The position numbers and the translations under genes are program-made. A model generated the notes under the pieces. It was not told the DNA's origin and searched no databases. It saw only the letters and a program-made list of their open reading frames with translations. DNA of 64,000 nt from Pelargonium x hortorum. Lineage: Eukaryota; Streptophyta; Magnoliopsida; Geraniales; Geraniaceae. Below are positions 48,126-60,510 of the stretch, one piece after another. The stretch covers positions 62,001-126,000 of the forward strand of contig JAYMTJ010000006.1 in assembly GCA_036897525.1 (NCBI GenBank), in the 5' to 3' direction. The number at the start of each line of letters is the position of its first letter. Position 1 is the first letter of the stretch.

Positions 48126-51100
48126 CTCTAAACAAGGTAGGTTATAGAAGCCTTGTCGTTTTCTTGCCAAGTTGCTTAAGTGTATTTGAATTCATATATG
48201 ACAAAAACAGGGGTTCGCCTTCAAGTGAGCCTCAAGACCCAAAACAAGTCAGAGATATATTAAGATGCCCTCTTGGCTTTTATATTGGGTAATAATGACT
48301 ACGGAAGTCTTTAGTTTGAACAATTTCAAAGTAATAACCTACCTACAGAAACCAGGATCCGTGTTGTAATAAGAATAAGTTCATATGCTCTAATTTGAAT
48401 TAATTCTTTATAGTTGAAGAGACCCTCTTCTCGAGAATAAAGAAACCTATTATCTAATATTATACCCAATAGAATAAAAATCCATTTATATTACTAATGT
48501 AGCTCGTGCTCTTTACGTAAAAAGGCACAGGGCTTGCGTACTAACGAGAGTTAACAGTCACTACTGCCCTTACCCTGGAAACTAGAAAATTCTGGATCTA
48601 CTATATAAATAAAGTCAAAGAGATTATATATCTCTCAAATTCGTACAAAAGACTCAATATAGTTAGGACTTCGTAGTAGCAGCAGTAAATCCTGGTGGTT
48701 GAAAAAGTATAGTCTATAGTAGAGCTTTATAGTTTGTTAATTGAACCCATGCTTTCCCTCATAGAAGGGCCTCAAAACCATATTCCTAAAAAGCCCGCGC
48801 TATTCCTCCTATTTCATTTATAGGCAAGTTATTCACAAGAAATAAATTGTAAGGTAAGGTGGTCCTTATAGTGTTTATAAAAGGGGCCCGTGGTATATAC
48901 CTTGTCAGAGTTCTGTGGGGCTCTAATTACCAGCAACTCCTTAGGGTCCTTTTCTTAATAAGTGTTATTCCTGAGTTTTCCTGTAACAAGGGATAATATA
49001 AGCCTCTTTAATTGTGTTTATAAATAAATAGAAAGGCCTACCCTGTACTTCGAACTAAATAAGAATAAGTAAAGGTATGGTATAGAAGTTTCCGCTAGGG
49101 TCCGTCTAGTTTTTTATTCTTATCCTAGTTTACTTAGCTGTTCAAATCCGGATTATATGTACGGAAGCTGTGTAGTTACAGGTAATAAATAGGGTGACTC
49201 TTTTCTCCTTTTCTCATAGAATAGTCTTTTGCAACTTCGAGGCTCTTAAGTTAATCAAGAGTAAGTAAAATGCTACGAGTTTTCGTAGTAAATCGAAAGA
49301 AACAAAGTTATTACTTAGAATACAAGGTTTTGGGTGTCCTGTTTTTTGTACATTTGAAGTCTTTAGAGCTATTATACATTAGCTACAGAGTACAGAATAC
49401 AAGGAATACATGAGTTCCCTATACTAACTTCCAGAGAATCCTGGGAGTATACTCTTAAGGCTGCAATAAGGCATAGGTTCTAACCCCAAAATACTCTATA
49501 AGTAAGACTAATAAATCGATATACCTATCTCTCAAGAGAACCTCATTGACTTGCTACAAAATACCAAAAAATGAGGAATTCTCAAAAACCCTGAATACAA
49601 ATAGTAGAACCAGACTTCTCAGTTCCCTTAATTAAGGTACGGCCTGTGGAGTATGGAGTATAATGCTGCTAGTGTATTCTTTAGTATGTTACTTACCTAA
49701 ATAGTATAGTTAGTATTATTTAAGGAATTCCCTTCTTAGGAACTTTAACAAACTCCTGTCTTACTTGTATTTAGCTTAGTAATAGTGTCTTATAATATAA
49801 AGAGGATCCTTGGGAGATAATAAATACATCCACCATACCGCGTGTTGTGTAACGGAATAAGGTTAATCCCATATCGTATAATGATAGTTACAGACTTACA
49901 CTAAATAAAAGACCAACAACTGAAACTGAAGCCTTTATTTCAATTCTTTAAAATGGCCTTGTTGTAACCCTCAATTTAATATGTTTTTATCATAATTCCC
50001 TAAATTCCTCATCCCAAACAGGCCCTGTAACTAAACAAAGAAAAGCCTTTTAATATCACTTAAAGACTCTCATTTTACTGTATTTACCAGGTCTAGCTCA
50101 TAAAAAAGAAGAAGAGGAGTGCCGCAAATAAGACTAAGAAAGCTAAAAATATCTAAGGAAAGCTATCGAGACAAAGAAAAACCGGTTCTAAGAAAACAAA
50201 TATTACTTGAGCTTCAAAACTAGATTCCTTAAAAGCGATTTACTAGAAACATTCTCATAATGACTCTCTCTTAAATAAACTTGCTCATAAATCTACAAAT
50301 AAAGAAAGGACTCCTTACTTTAAACTACACAGCTACTTAAACTTCAGGAATAAAGAGTGCCTTTATAGAACTAGCTCAGAAAAGTACTTTACAAGAAGTT
50401 CTTTATCCTCCGTTTATCTCCGTAATGTGTTTACATATAACCCATAAATGTAGATTTACTATACTGAAATTATTAACCTCCTGACGTCGAATCCTTGCTT
50501 TAGATTCTCTTCTATTTGATCTGGGATACTATAAAGACTATAACAAGCATGAAGAATTCCCTCTTGTTCCCTGTAGCTTATCGAAAAGGTGCAGACAAAC
50601 CGAAGTCTTTATATTAATCAATGACACTTTGTGAAGGAGGGGTAGTAGGCGATTTGAGTACACTACTTACGTTATTGCCAACATCTGCTTACCTGTGCTA
50701 GATATATACCTTATTCAATCAGTAAAACCTTTCCTAAAACCCGGATACACTCGAGGTTTATATAAAAGCATTCTTTTATTGCCTGTTAAGATACAGATAC
50801 CTTGTAAGCAGTTTCTACATTTAACCCATAAACCAGTAGTATTTACTTTCATTTCTGAAATAGACCCCTTTTGAGCCCTTCCTTACGTTTTAGAATTCCT
50901 TAAAAGAGTTATGCATATTCTGATAAAGCAAGCAGGACATCAGAAAGCAGCTTCCCCTTTCGAAAACCCTTTGCAATTAAAACAAAGAAAGATTAGAACT
51001 CTTCAGCTAGACTTCCACCTCAGTATTATATCTGTATCTTGATAGGTCTCTGCTATACCCTTAAGCTACACTCTTTTGCTTTTGGAGCTTTCCTTAGGAG

Positions 51101-54100
51101 CCTGTGTGAGTCGTATAAAACCAGTAACTTTCTTAAAGATATGGGGAGTTTCCTCCTGTTACCCAGACTGGAGCTATTTCTTTATTATACGAGTTAGTTT
51201 AGATTACCATTACTTAAGACCCGGAAAGAGGCTTCAACTGACTGAAAAGCAGGCTTTGAAAAAAATACATATATATATTGCAGGCATTTTGATTTTATAC
51301 AATCGGGAAACAAGAATGCCTTGTCAACGCTTTTTTCTAGCTAAGGGTCGCGAAAGTCTCAAAATAAAGATCAAGCCCCTTTTTGTTTCTATTGTTGAGG
51401 AATTTCTTGTGAGTAAGAAAGAAGTGAAGTCTGGAATTATCCTTATATAAAAATATAAGAAAATTTCTTAAAAGGAAACTAGTAGAACAGATAGATGGTA
51501 CTCGAACTTTGTGCATAACCACTTGCCTCTTCCTAAAATTTGCTATAACCTAACTTATGGACCCGTTTTTTATATTCCAGGCAAGAGGGCTAAATACCAA
51601 ATTTAGCTTAAGTAAGGAAACCAAAAATGAAAGTATTCTACTAATATAAAGTAAACAAACTACTACTAAAAAGAAAGCCCGTCTATCAAATTCTGGGCCC
51701 TTTTATCTAAAATGAAAAGTTCCGGAACTCCTGAGGATTTCACCCAAACCAGACAAGTGTAATTTTTAACCGAGATCAATACATCTTGATTTTTTATAGA
51801 GGGACTCTCCAGTGTACACAAGGCTAGTACAGGAATTTAAGTTCAGACTAGTTATAAGCTCTCCAATCTATAAATTCATGTTTTAAACTAGTACTTTTTA
51901 AAAGTATAGGCTAAGTGTATAACAGTAAATCAAAAAAGTACTAGCAAACCCAACCAGAAATCCCTTTAGGGCTGCCCTATAACTACTTTACCGCAAGGGA
52001 TACACAACGCCCCCGGGATAAGTATTCAGATATAGACCGAAATGAAAAAAGGACCTGATAAAGGGGCATTTCTCTGTGCAAAATGACTTAAAAGCTTATA
52101 CTTTCCAATTTGCAACTTATATAAAAGAACCCCTGCGCAAAAAAAGCATGAAATATTCCTTATTCTATTACTAAAAACTTGTATATAAGCAAAAAATGAC
52201 AACTTAATCAGCAGAATCCACGTAATAGGCAATAGTATAAAAACCCTTACTTAACATGGGGCATGGCCTTGAACAATTTCCTGAGTAGGAGCTACTTGAA
52301 TTTACAAGAAACTACAAGAATAATGGTCATGTATTTTAGTCCCTTATTACTTATATCTAGGATTCGCCAGAATAACTAGACTAGATTGCGGCAACAAACA
52401 ACTTGCGAAAGAATTGACTATTTTAAGCGACCGAGGGTCTCTCATAACTAGTGGAGTAAAGGCCCCGTACACACTCCTCATAATCAAGAGGAATAGGCCA
52501 TTCTAAACTTGGAATCCACCGTAAAAAAAGAAGCTCGGACTTTCCTGCCAAAAGAGGACTCCCGAAGAGATAGATTAGTAAGTAGTTGAAACTAAACACA
52601 TTTGTACAAGGCGACTGGGGCTTTTCATAAGATATTTATAGATTTTTTTCGTTAAGGTCCAGAGATCCCAGGCAGGTCTTTCTTTTAGATACCCTTTAGT
52701 TTTTACTTTATTGTAATCTTGAGTCTTCCCTGTTTCATCTAATCAGATACAACTCAGATACTACAGGGTCTCCTTACTTTACGTAGAGATTTCCTTAAAA
52801 GAAGCAAATTCATGTCAACTCTTGACTTGGCCCTTCCTTTTTTTAAAAACTTAGTTGGGTTGTTCATGTATACTAGTTACACTTTAATCTCACTTTATTT
52901 TTATGGCATATCCTTAAGTACCCCGGTTTGAGATTTCCACGTTTAGAAGGTCCTTGTAGAATACCTACGAATGCCCTTTTGCCACATTCTATAACCTACT
53001 TGTAATTGGGCGTTATTTTCCTTTTAAAATGCATTTTCTTTGGCAGCACTTGTGTAGCTGACCCTATCCTATATAGAACTAAGAGTTTTTATACCTAGAT
53101 TTTTTAGGAGGGATATGTCGTCTAAAGGGATAGGCCACTAAGTCAATATTTAGCAAAGTTTCTAATCCTGCTTTTATAAGTTAAGTATTGAGCCTCTCGT
53201 AATTTTAGGCTTTAGTGTATCTCTTGTATTGTGTTAAAGGTCTCCTCTTTCTTATATATATTCATGACCTCCTTCACAGTATCAGATTTCTGCTTGTAAT
53301 CTCTAGAATTCCTCGTGAAAAAAATTATGAATATCAAGATTTCTATCCTAACAACTGGGATTAATCAGAGACACCTGCAGCCAAGAGAAAGCTGCAAAGA
53401 ATTCTCAGCCTGATATAGATGTATCCGAGCTTAGGATCCATAAAGCAAGTTGTAGCTATTCATTTATTAGAACTCCCCAAGCCCCTTGTTTTCTACCTCC
53501 AAAATAAGAAGAGAGTTCTCTTTGTTTTGACTTTAGAACCCTCCCCTGAAATAACGAAAAAACTCTATAGTTACAGTAGAAGACGAATTCCTAGACTTCT
53601 AACTCCTAGCTCGAAATCCTTTTAGACAAAAAAAACGTGATTTATTATACTCTAACAAGAGCTTCTCTATTCTAGGGGCAACCCCTTGTTCAAAGAGCTA
53701 GACACTAAAGAATTAATAAAGTACTAGATTTTTGGCAATTTAGGAACTTTTGCAGCAGGTGGTTTTTAGGAAAAAAAGGGATGCGGAAATCTTCCTAAAT
53801 GGGTTAATCCCGGGTTACAAGAACTCGGTGTAAAAAAGAACTCCTCTATTTTATTTTAGACCGGAGCCCGCGGGTTAGGAAGTGGTGAAGGAGTATATCT
53901 CCCTTTTATTGAGTAGTTTTCCGATTGTGAATATCCGGATAATAGAATTTCAGTTAGAGTACACTAACCAAAGGCAGAGGGGGTACGAGTACTGAGATGA
54001 AATAGGTCCCACTTTTAGAGCGGGTAGCTAGCAATGAAGACTCTTTCTACAAGAGTAGGTCCAGATCTCACTCTGGTCTAAGCTAGGAAGTTCCCTCGAC

Positions 54101-54420
54101 TTCTTTCACAGTGTATGTGTACTACAAAAAAAATGGCTACGTACTTTAGTGACTTACTATTTCCCTAAATAACGAAAGGAGATTAAAAGCTCAATCAATA
54201 TAATACAGAGAACTCTCTTTTTTAATAAGCAGCTTAGAGTCTTTATGTAAATTCCTAGTCTATGCAAAGATCCAAATCCAAAAGGTGTGAAATTTCCTTG
54301 ATGTAGATTTACTCCAAGGTAGTCGGAAAGTGCCTTACTGGAAAGTAGCTGGCTAAATTCTTAAAAGAATAAAATGGTTAGGATTTCCCTAATTATAGGG
54401 ACAAAATCGTGTTGCATACT
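48126..54420. other. Gene-free stretch
   Basis: Apart from the dubious 51.1 kb frame I see nothing supported. Confidence 0.6.
51076..51450 (+). CDS. Longest orphan frame, 124 codons, TTG start
   Basis: The first usable ATG is far inside (51316). The product is mixed hydrophobic and basic (LTEKQALKKIHIYIAGILIL). It has no motif I know, no promoter or neighbour, and its length equals the expected longest random frame. It is most likely not a gene. Confidence 0.1.
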   Translation: MLLELSLGACVSRIKPVTFLKIWGVSSCYPDWSYFFIIRVSLDYHYLRPGKRLQLTEKQALKKIHIYIAGILILYNRETRMPCQRFFLAKGRESLKIKIKPLFVSIVEEFLVSKKEVKSGIILI

Positions 54421-54489
54421 TATCCCTTAGGGGAATCGAACCCCTGTCTTCGACTTGAAAAAAAGTCCTAACCGTTAGACGAAAGGGAC
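54421..54489 (-). tRNA. trnE-UUC: tRNA-Glu (UUC), shortened anticodon arm
   Basis: Mitochondrial-type tRNA-Glu. The acceptor GTCCCTT/AAGGGAT pairs fully (one G-U end pair) with discriminator A, and the D-arm is GTCT/GGAC. The T-stem AGGGG/CCCCT is perfect, although the usual plant mitochondrial sequence, as I recall it, is ACGGG/CCCGT; a double change that keeps pairing suggests selection on structure. The locus is 69 nt instead of 72. Three bases are missing from the 5' side of the anticodon arm, where a run of seven T leads into TTC. The 5' anticodon stem therefore cannot form normally. The alternative pairing GACTT/AAGTC with a six-base loop would take two bases from the D-stem. It is the last of three closely spaced tRNAs (24 nt after trnP). 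It is either a recently broken gene or an unusual working one. Confidence 0.72.
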
Positions 54490-54513
54490 AAAAAGGAAGA
54501 TAAATTACTATGT

Positions 54514-54581
54514 TCCAGGTGACGAACCTATAGCTTTCTGTACCCAAAACGGATGTGCTGACCAGACTGCGCTACACCTCG
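54514..54581 (-). pseudogene. trnP-UGG: tRNA-Pro (UGG) with T-arm deleted
   Basis: Clear relative of the native plant mitochondrial tRNA-Pro. The first two thirds match closely: acceptor CGAGGTG, D-arm GCGC...GCAC, anticodon loop TTTGGGT. About seven bases are missing just after GGTTCG, so the 3' half of the T-arm is gone and the sequence runs straight into the acceptor strand CACCTGG; the total is 68 nt against about 75. One C x A mismatch in the D-stem and one in the anticodon stem (TCCGT/ACAGA) are visible. A C-to-U edit would restore the anticodon-stem pair, and such editing is known in plant mitochondrial tRNAs. The acceptor has one G x G mismatch. It sits 17 nt after trnF and 24 nt before trnE. 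Probably a pseudogene. Confidence 0.75.
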
Positions 54582-54598
54582 AGATTCTCTTTGTTATC

Positions 54599-54666
54599 TG
54601 CTTAGAAGTGGATTTGAACCACTGACCGAAGGATTTTCTTTGCTCTACCAACTGAGCTATCTGAGC
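54599..54666 (-). pseudogene. trnF-GAA: tRNA-Phe with anticodon arm deletion
   Basis: Matches native plant mitochondrial tRNA-Phe at both ends. The acceptor GCTCAGA/TCTAAGC has one C x A mismatch that C-to-U editing would repair. The D-arm GCTC/GAGC is intact, and the T-arm AGTGG/CCACT with loop TTCAAAT is perfect. Five bases are missing from the anticodon arm: after GAGCAAAG the sequence goes directly to AAAATCCTT. The five-pair stem AAGGA/TCCTT and the normal loop holding GAA are therefore lost; 68 nt remain of about 73. It is first in a minus-strand run trnF-trnP-trnE with 17 and 24 nt gaps. trnF and trnP are common neighbours in flowering-plant mitochondria, so the locus is probably ancestral and decaying rather than newly transferred. 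Confidence 0.78.
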
Positions 54667-57600
54667 CCATCTATAAGTTCTATATTATATACAACTTTAT
54701 TGATATAATCTCAGCGATTTGGTTTACCCCCTTCTAGTTGCGATTTATAGGCTAGAGGCGGGATATCCCCCAGTTACTACAAAAGACTCGTAGTGATAAG
54801 GATAAGATTTGAAATAATAAAAAAACTCTATGTTGTTAGTTTGAATTACTTTTTAGCTCTCTAGGTTGGTGCCTATAAGAAGCTCTTCAGACTCATATCG
54901 GGAATCATCCGAAGGCCTATAACTAAAGGGGTAGGCTACAGGGTCTACTTTTTTCTATCTGGATAAGATCTAAGTTTTCTCTTTTATACAGTAGTATACG
55001 TAAGATAATTTACAAACTGATCGGAATTTAGAAAGAGAATTCATTTCTTTTAAGGACCCCTTACGCAGCCCGGGCTTTGCGAAGACGTGGAACAAACGTA
55101 AATGAAATTTTTCACCTTGTTTCTTTATAATAAGTTACTTTCCAAACCCTAGTTGCAGTGTTTTAGAGAAAATTGGAGCTAGGCAGGGATCCCTTTTCTA
55201 TTTTTGTTATTGAAGAAAGATCTATGGTAATAAATAATAGTAGCATTTCTATCTTGGATTTTCTGTTCACATAAAAAAAATCCGTTCTTACCAATCTATT
55301 TGTTAGGATACAACTTACTTTCAATGGAATATTTCATAGTTTCATAATGCAATAAAATGAATAAGAACTAAATCCTACTTACCCCAATTCTATGTAAAGT
55401 AAATAATTCATTTCTATATATATAATATATAACAAAACTTTATATACTTAGTTTTTTCGGTTCTCTTAAATAATAAATAAAAGAAAGATTTATCTTCGGT
55501 AAAACTGTAAGGATGAAGCTCGACCAAATGTTGCACCTAAAAACAGTGACAGCATACCTCTTGTAAAAGATAAAGCTGAGTAAGACAACAAATTAAAGGG
55601 CGTACCCCTTTGTCTATTCTAGTCTAGGAGTTTCCTAATTTATTGTTTGGTTTGGACTTACCTATAATTTCATTTCAGTATCTAATAAATTCTGTACCAT
55701 AGGGAGCCCGGTAGTAAACTTTATCTCTCTCTGGGGATCCTAAATAAGGGCCCCTGCTTATATGTAAAATTGACTTGTGAATTATATTATTTATATTATA
55801 TAGAGAGGTACTTTTTTGACTAGTTAGAGGAGACCAGACCCTCCCGTTTAGTTTGCTAAATTACCTTCCTAAACAAACGAAAAACCAGACTCTTAAGCTT
55901 CTTTTTTTTACCCTAATATTAGATTTAGATTAGAGACTCGCCGGGTCCGGGTTAGGCCTTTCCTGCTTTTCCAGAAAGTCTAGGGTTTCCTTGACCTTAA
56001 AAGGAATTCAGTTAGGCACATGAAGCAAAAAAAAAACTATCGTATCAACTTAAACCTACCACTCTAAGAAAGATTTAAACGGAAACTTCAGGAATAAAGA
56101 TATTACACATTAAAGGTAAACACTTTAACAAAAGAAAGATAACAAATTAGGTTCATCCCTAATCAAATCAGTAAAACCTGTATGTAATATAAATTTCCGG
56201 GATCGGTTAAAAAAGGACTTTAACGCGACCTCCTTTTTTACTGGACTGGACTCCGTACCTTATAGCTTGACTCCCTAACATCTTTATAAAAAGCCCTTTT
56301 CATACACTTATTCAGAATACCTGGTTGTTTCTTACAGCTAGATTCTCTACCCGTATCTTACTCTGTCTGCTATACCCTACTTTTATTCAGAGCTATAGGA
56401 CCCCTCTTACCCAGACTTATACTTTCTATCTCTATCATAATCTTAACCCCTAAACTTTTTTATTTTAAAATACCTGTAACCAGAACTAGAAAAATTCTTA
56501 GGAGCTCTTTCTCTTTGTAGTTAGACCTTTCCCAGAGATTTACATTTACCTTTCTTAAAAGCCTTATTCCTAAAGCTAGCATTCAAAATCTTGGATAAAA
56601 TGTAAGCCTAAAGCCCTCCTTTTCTTGCAAAGTGACCTGGTCCAGAACCCATTAGATTTAAGGGCATAGCCACTGGTTGCTTAATTTTCTTTTGTTGGTC
56701 ACTCCCATTACAGAATAAATACTTATATCGAGATACTAGTACTAATTCAAAAGTTGTTTATTCCTGTGTATTCCTTTAGAGTGTCTAAGAAGGGCTTGCT
56801 AATAAGTCCTAAACAGAAAAAAGTATTTGCTCTAATCTATAGCTTTTTTGTTTTAGTCTCCAGAGCTAACTCTCATATAAAATGGATCGGGGAGGTAAAA
56901 GACTACGTAGTTTAGTAGGGCTAAGGCCTCCCTGAAAAATGGGTCTAAATTGGGCGTATCTATATCTATAATACAACAAAAGTCCTAGTCTAGTATGGAT
57001 AGCTATACCACCTTGGTGCTTATTTTTATATCCAAGAAGTTAATTTCTAGTTTAGATACGTAGTCAACAAACAATCTCAATATTACAAATCCTGGTTAAC
57101 GCAACTATTTCTGTTTCGTGAACATCTAGTATTGTTTGTAGTGCCCTCCTTTTGTTAGCTTAGTAAGGATTATATGAAATAAAGAATTCCTTTTGTTTTG
57201 TCTCTATTTTCGGTTTCAGATAGATCTGTGGGTGCTTTTTCTATTGCAGTAAAGTATTATTTACTTTTGTTTATTGGTTTTGGAAGCATAAGCATAAGCT
57301 TGGGCAACTTTACCTTACCAGGGTTTTCTTAAGCCCTGCTAAATAAGTAAGGGTGCGCTATTAAAAATTATCTAGTATATCCGGTCATGAGGACTCTTTA
57401 GTAATACAAATTTCTAGAGTCTAGTCATAGTTGTGTTTGAATATCTTATAAGTGATTAAGTACCGACCGACAACCCTTTTTTAGACCCTAAAGGATTTGG
57501 TAAAAATGAAATGAATTTTGAAAGATTCCTTATGATTTATTTGTTAATGCTCAGTAAAGTTAAGACTTTTTTTTTTAATCCGACAGAAGAAATCTATTAT

Positions 57601-57884
57601 TTTATTTTATCCCCTGTACGCAAAATCTGAAGAGTTTCCTGCTAATGGTAAGAGTACCCTTAACACATGCGTAGTCCTGTAAAAATAACTATTAAAAGGA
57701 TTCTTTTTTTTTCACAGGCATTCGGTCCTTAGGTATACAAGAATTTGGGCGATTACCCTTATCTCGGCATCAGTATTAAAAGTACCTAGTTTTCAACTAT
57801 AACTATAAAGAGAAATAGCCCGAGCATCGCAGTATACAGACTTACTCTTTTGGAAAATATATATACGAATAAATAAGGATCCGC

Positions 57885-57906
57885 TATTATATTATATTAT
57901 ATTATA
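57885..57906 (+). repeat. ATTAT microsatellite
   Basis: About four tandem ATTAT units in an AT-rich stretch. Confidence 0.8.
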
Positions 57907-60501
57907 GCAAGTATTTCATTCTCAAATCTAATAGGATTGCTTAATTACTTTGAGTATTTAAAAAGCCTTCCCCTAATCCCAACGGGTACTGGGAGCCGCT
58001 TCTCTTTCTTTGATATGATATATAGGTTAGAACTGAAGCCAAACATCCCTACCTATACCTAACACCAGAGGCCCTTAAAAATTTATATACTTTTAACAAC
58101 ACGGAACAGCTTTAGCTCTCTAAGGTTGCTTAAAAAAAGCGGTATGAAGTCAGACACTGTAACGAATTGCTTAGTAAAAGAGGAAGTAACTGCCTTTTAA
58201 AGATTCCCAGTAAAGGAAACTCTATGCTTGCTTTATGTTATGGGCTCATTTTACTAAAATAGTTTTAAGAAAAAAGAGGTAACCCTAATGAAAGTAAAGT
58301 AAAATGCACTACATACAACAAAGAACACTAAACGTATAGAGTACTCTAAAGATTTCGATACTCGAAGGGATCCCTATTTGTTTGAAAGATATTAAAAAGA
58401 AAGGACTAAGTAAGATAAACCCTCCTAGTATAGGTGCTAATATTATATTGCTGTATTTGAAACAACTATAATCTTTCATAACTCCTACTCAAAAAAATGC
58501 TAAAACAGGGATCGCGCAAAATACATAGAGCTAGCTCCACTAAGGAGTCTCAAGGCTGTCATAAAAACTTCAAAAGCAGGAGCTTTGCTTACATTTATAT
58601 ATGGCTATACCATAACAACAATTTCGACGAGGGATCAAATTCTACACAAGCTCGTTTAAAGTCTGGATAATCCTAAGTAAAAAGCCAAGTATCTTTAAAG
58701 GGATCCGGTATACTCAACTACTACACTAAACTAAGAAAATTTCTTTGAATAAAAATGAGGGCTGATAATAATAAACGGGGAACTCCTTGTGCTCTGAAAG
58801 GAAGGGGGTTCATACATCGTGTCTCTAACGAGGGAAGTTTTTCTTACTTCTGAACTTTATAACTGAATTAGAGTAGCAGTTACATTTCATACTTAAGCTT
58901 GAAACTTTAGTAGTTTTAGGACCTTACGACGTACACAAAGATTTTCTTAGCATCTTAGCATTAACCAGGTATCAATAGCTATAAAGGAGTCCAATGCTTC
59001 TAGTTAAGGCAAGACCCCCTCTTTGAGGTTACTTTACAAAGGGTTTGACTTTTCTTTAATCTGTAGTTTTTAACCCAGGTTAAGGGATAACCCTAACTCT
59101 TGTAGATAAGTCGGTGCTTTTAGTATATGTTAAAGTCTAGTGTAACTTTAGGGCCGTTTGCATCCATAAGATGTGTTACTGGTTATATGTTCATAAAAAG
59201 AGGCATTTCGGGGTAAGAAAGAGAAACCTTACTAAAATTTAGAAGTACACCTAAAAACTATGACTAAGGTATGTGAATTTAAGTAGGATCCCTTAATAAA
59301 AAGTCTGTACTTGTCAAAAAGCTTCGAAAAATAGATTTTTTCTTTACATTTTTAGGAAAGACTAACAGGAAATTCTTTTGATAAAGGGGGCTCTTCTTAC
59401 AATAATAAAAATCCATGAGGCAGTGTAGATATATTAAAAGAAACTTATAATTATAAGTATAGGTCTATAAAAAGTAAGTCAAAAACACGGATACATAAAA
59501 AAAAGGTGATATATACCGCAGGAGTATCTGTAACTTAAGAATTTAGTACTAGCCGGTCTCTCAAGTTAGGAGCAAGTCCCTATAATTATATAATCTAAGT
59601 AAAACTTTAGTGTTATTAAACTTTCAGATAAGTAATAAAAAGACAAAGCACTCTACTCTATATTTAAATATCTTTCTTGAAGATGAAGAACTGGTACCAA
59701 AATAGCTGGCCTTAACGAAGAAATTCCTTCTACTACATGGGAGTCTTAACGGTTATTCTGGGAAACCAAACTCTACTTTATGGGGATCAATCTAAGCTAA
59801 AGTCAAAACCTCTTAAACCTAGTTGATAACGGGTGTAGACATGCAAACAAGACGGGTAAAAAAGAGGGTACCCCTGTATAAGTCTGTATATACCCTAATA
59901 GGCAGCATTCCCTGGTATTGGAAAAGAAGCTGATATCTCAGTAAGTAAAGTCAGTAACCAATAGCAAGCTTTTGTCCACATCTAAGAAAAGCTGGATTGA
60001 TATAAATAAAAACAAGTAATATAAGAAGGAATCCCTGAGTTTTTATAAAGAATTACTTATTAAGTAATGTATCTCACTGGGAATCCATATTTTATTTTAT
60101 CCACTAAAAAGGAGTAGGAATTAATTCTTCTTAAACTAACTTAGTAAAACCAAAGCCTTAGAGTAAAATCTTGGTTTTTGGGGCTGTAACCATTACCTCT
60201 TAATATCTGGCACATAAACCCACAAAGTTCGGAGTCCTTCCTCTTGTAAGATGCCCTTCTGTACTCTCTAAGTTCTTGCAGAATTTTTCTTGATTTCATA
60301 AGACTGTACTCTATTCTTAGTTTGTATTTCTAATTTCTAACCTTCTGCTAAACAAAAAGGAGACCTTATCCGCGAACCCACACTGCGTTTCATTTTCTAG
60401 CATCTTAAAGAGCTATTGACTAGAATAGTGTATTTGTGCCTTTTTTACATCTCAGCAAAGGCTATCCTATGAGTCTTTTATAAAGTATTTTGTTTTAATG
60501 T

Positions 60502-60510
60502 CGTAAGAGA
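60502..60510 (+). promoter_or_regulatory. Perfect CRTA-type promoter motif
   Basis: CGTAAGAGA matches all nine positions of the dicot mitochondrial promoter word CRTAAGAGA, with AT-rich DNA just upstream, as the family requires. No gene follows within the next kilobase, so it may be unused or drive a noncoding RNA. Confidence 0.3.

Noticed and set aside
51480-51530. GTTCGAGTACC on the minus strand after GTGGTTATGCAC, like a D-arm joined to a T-loop
   Set aside because: No anticodon arm between them and no acceptor pairing; too little to call a tRNA.
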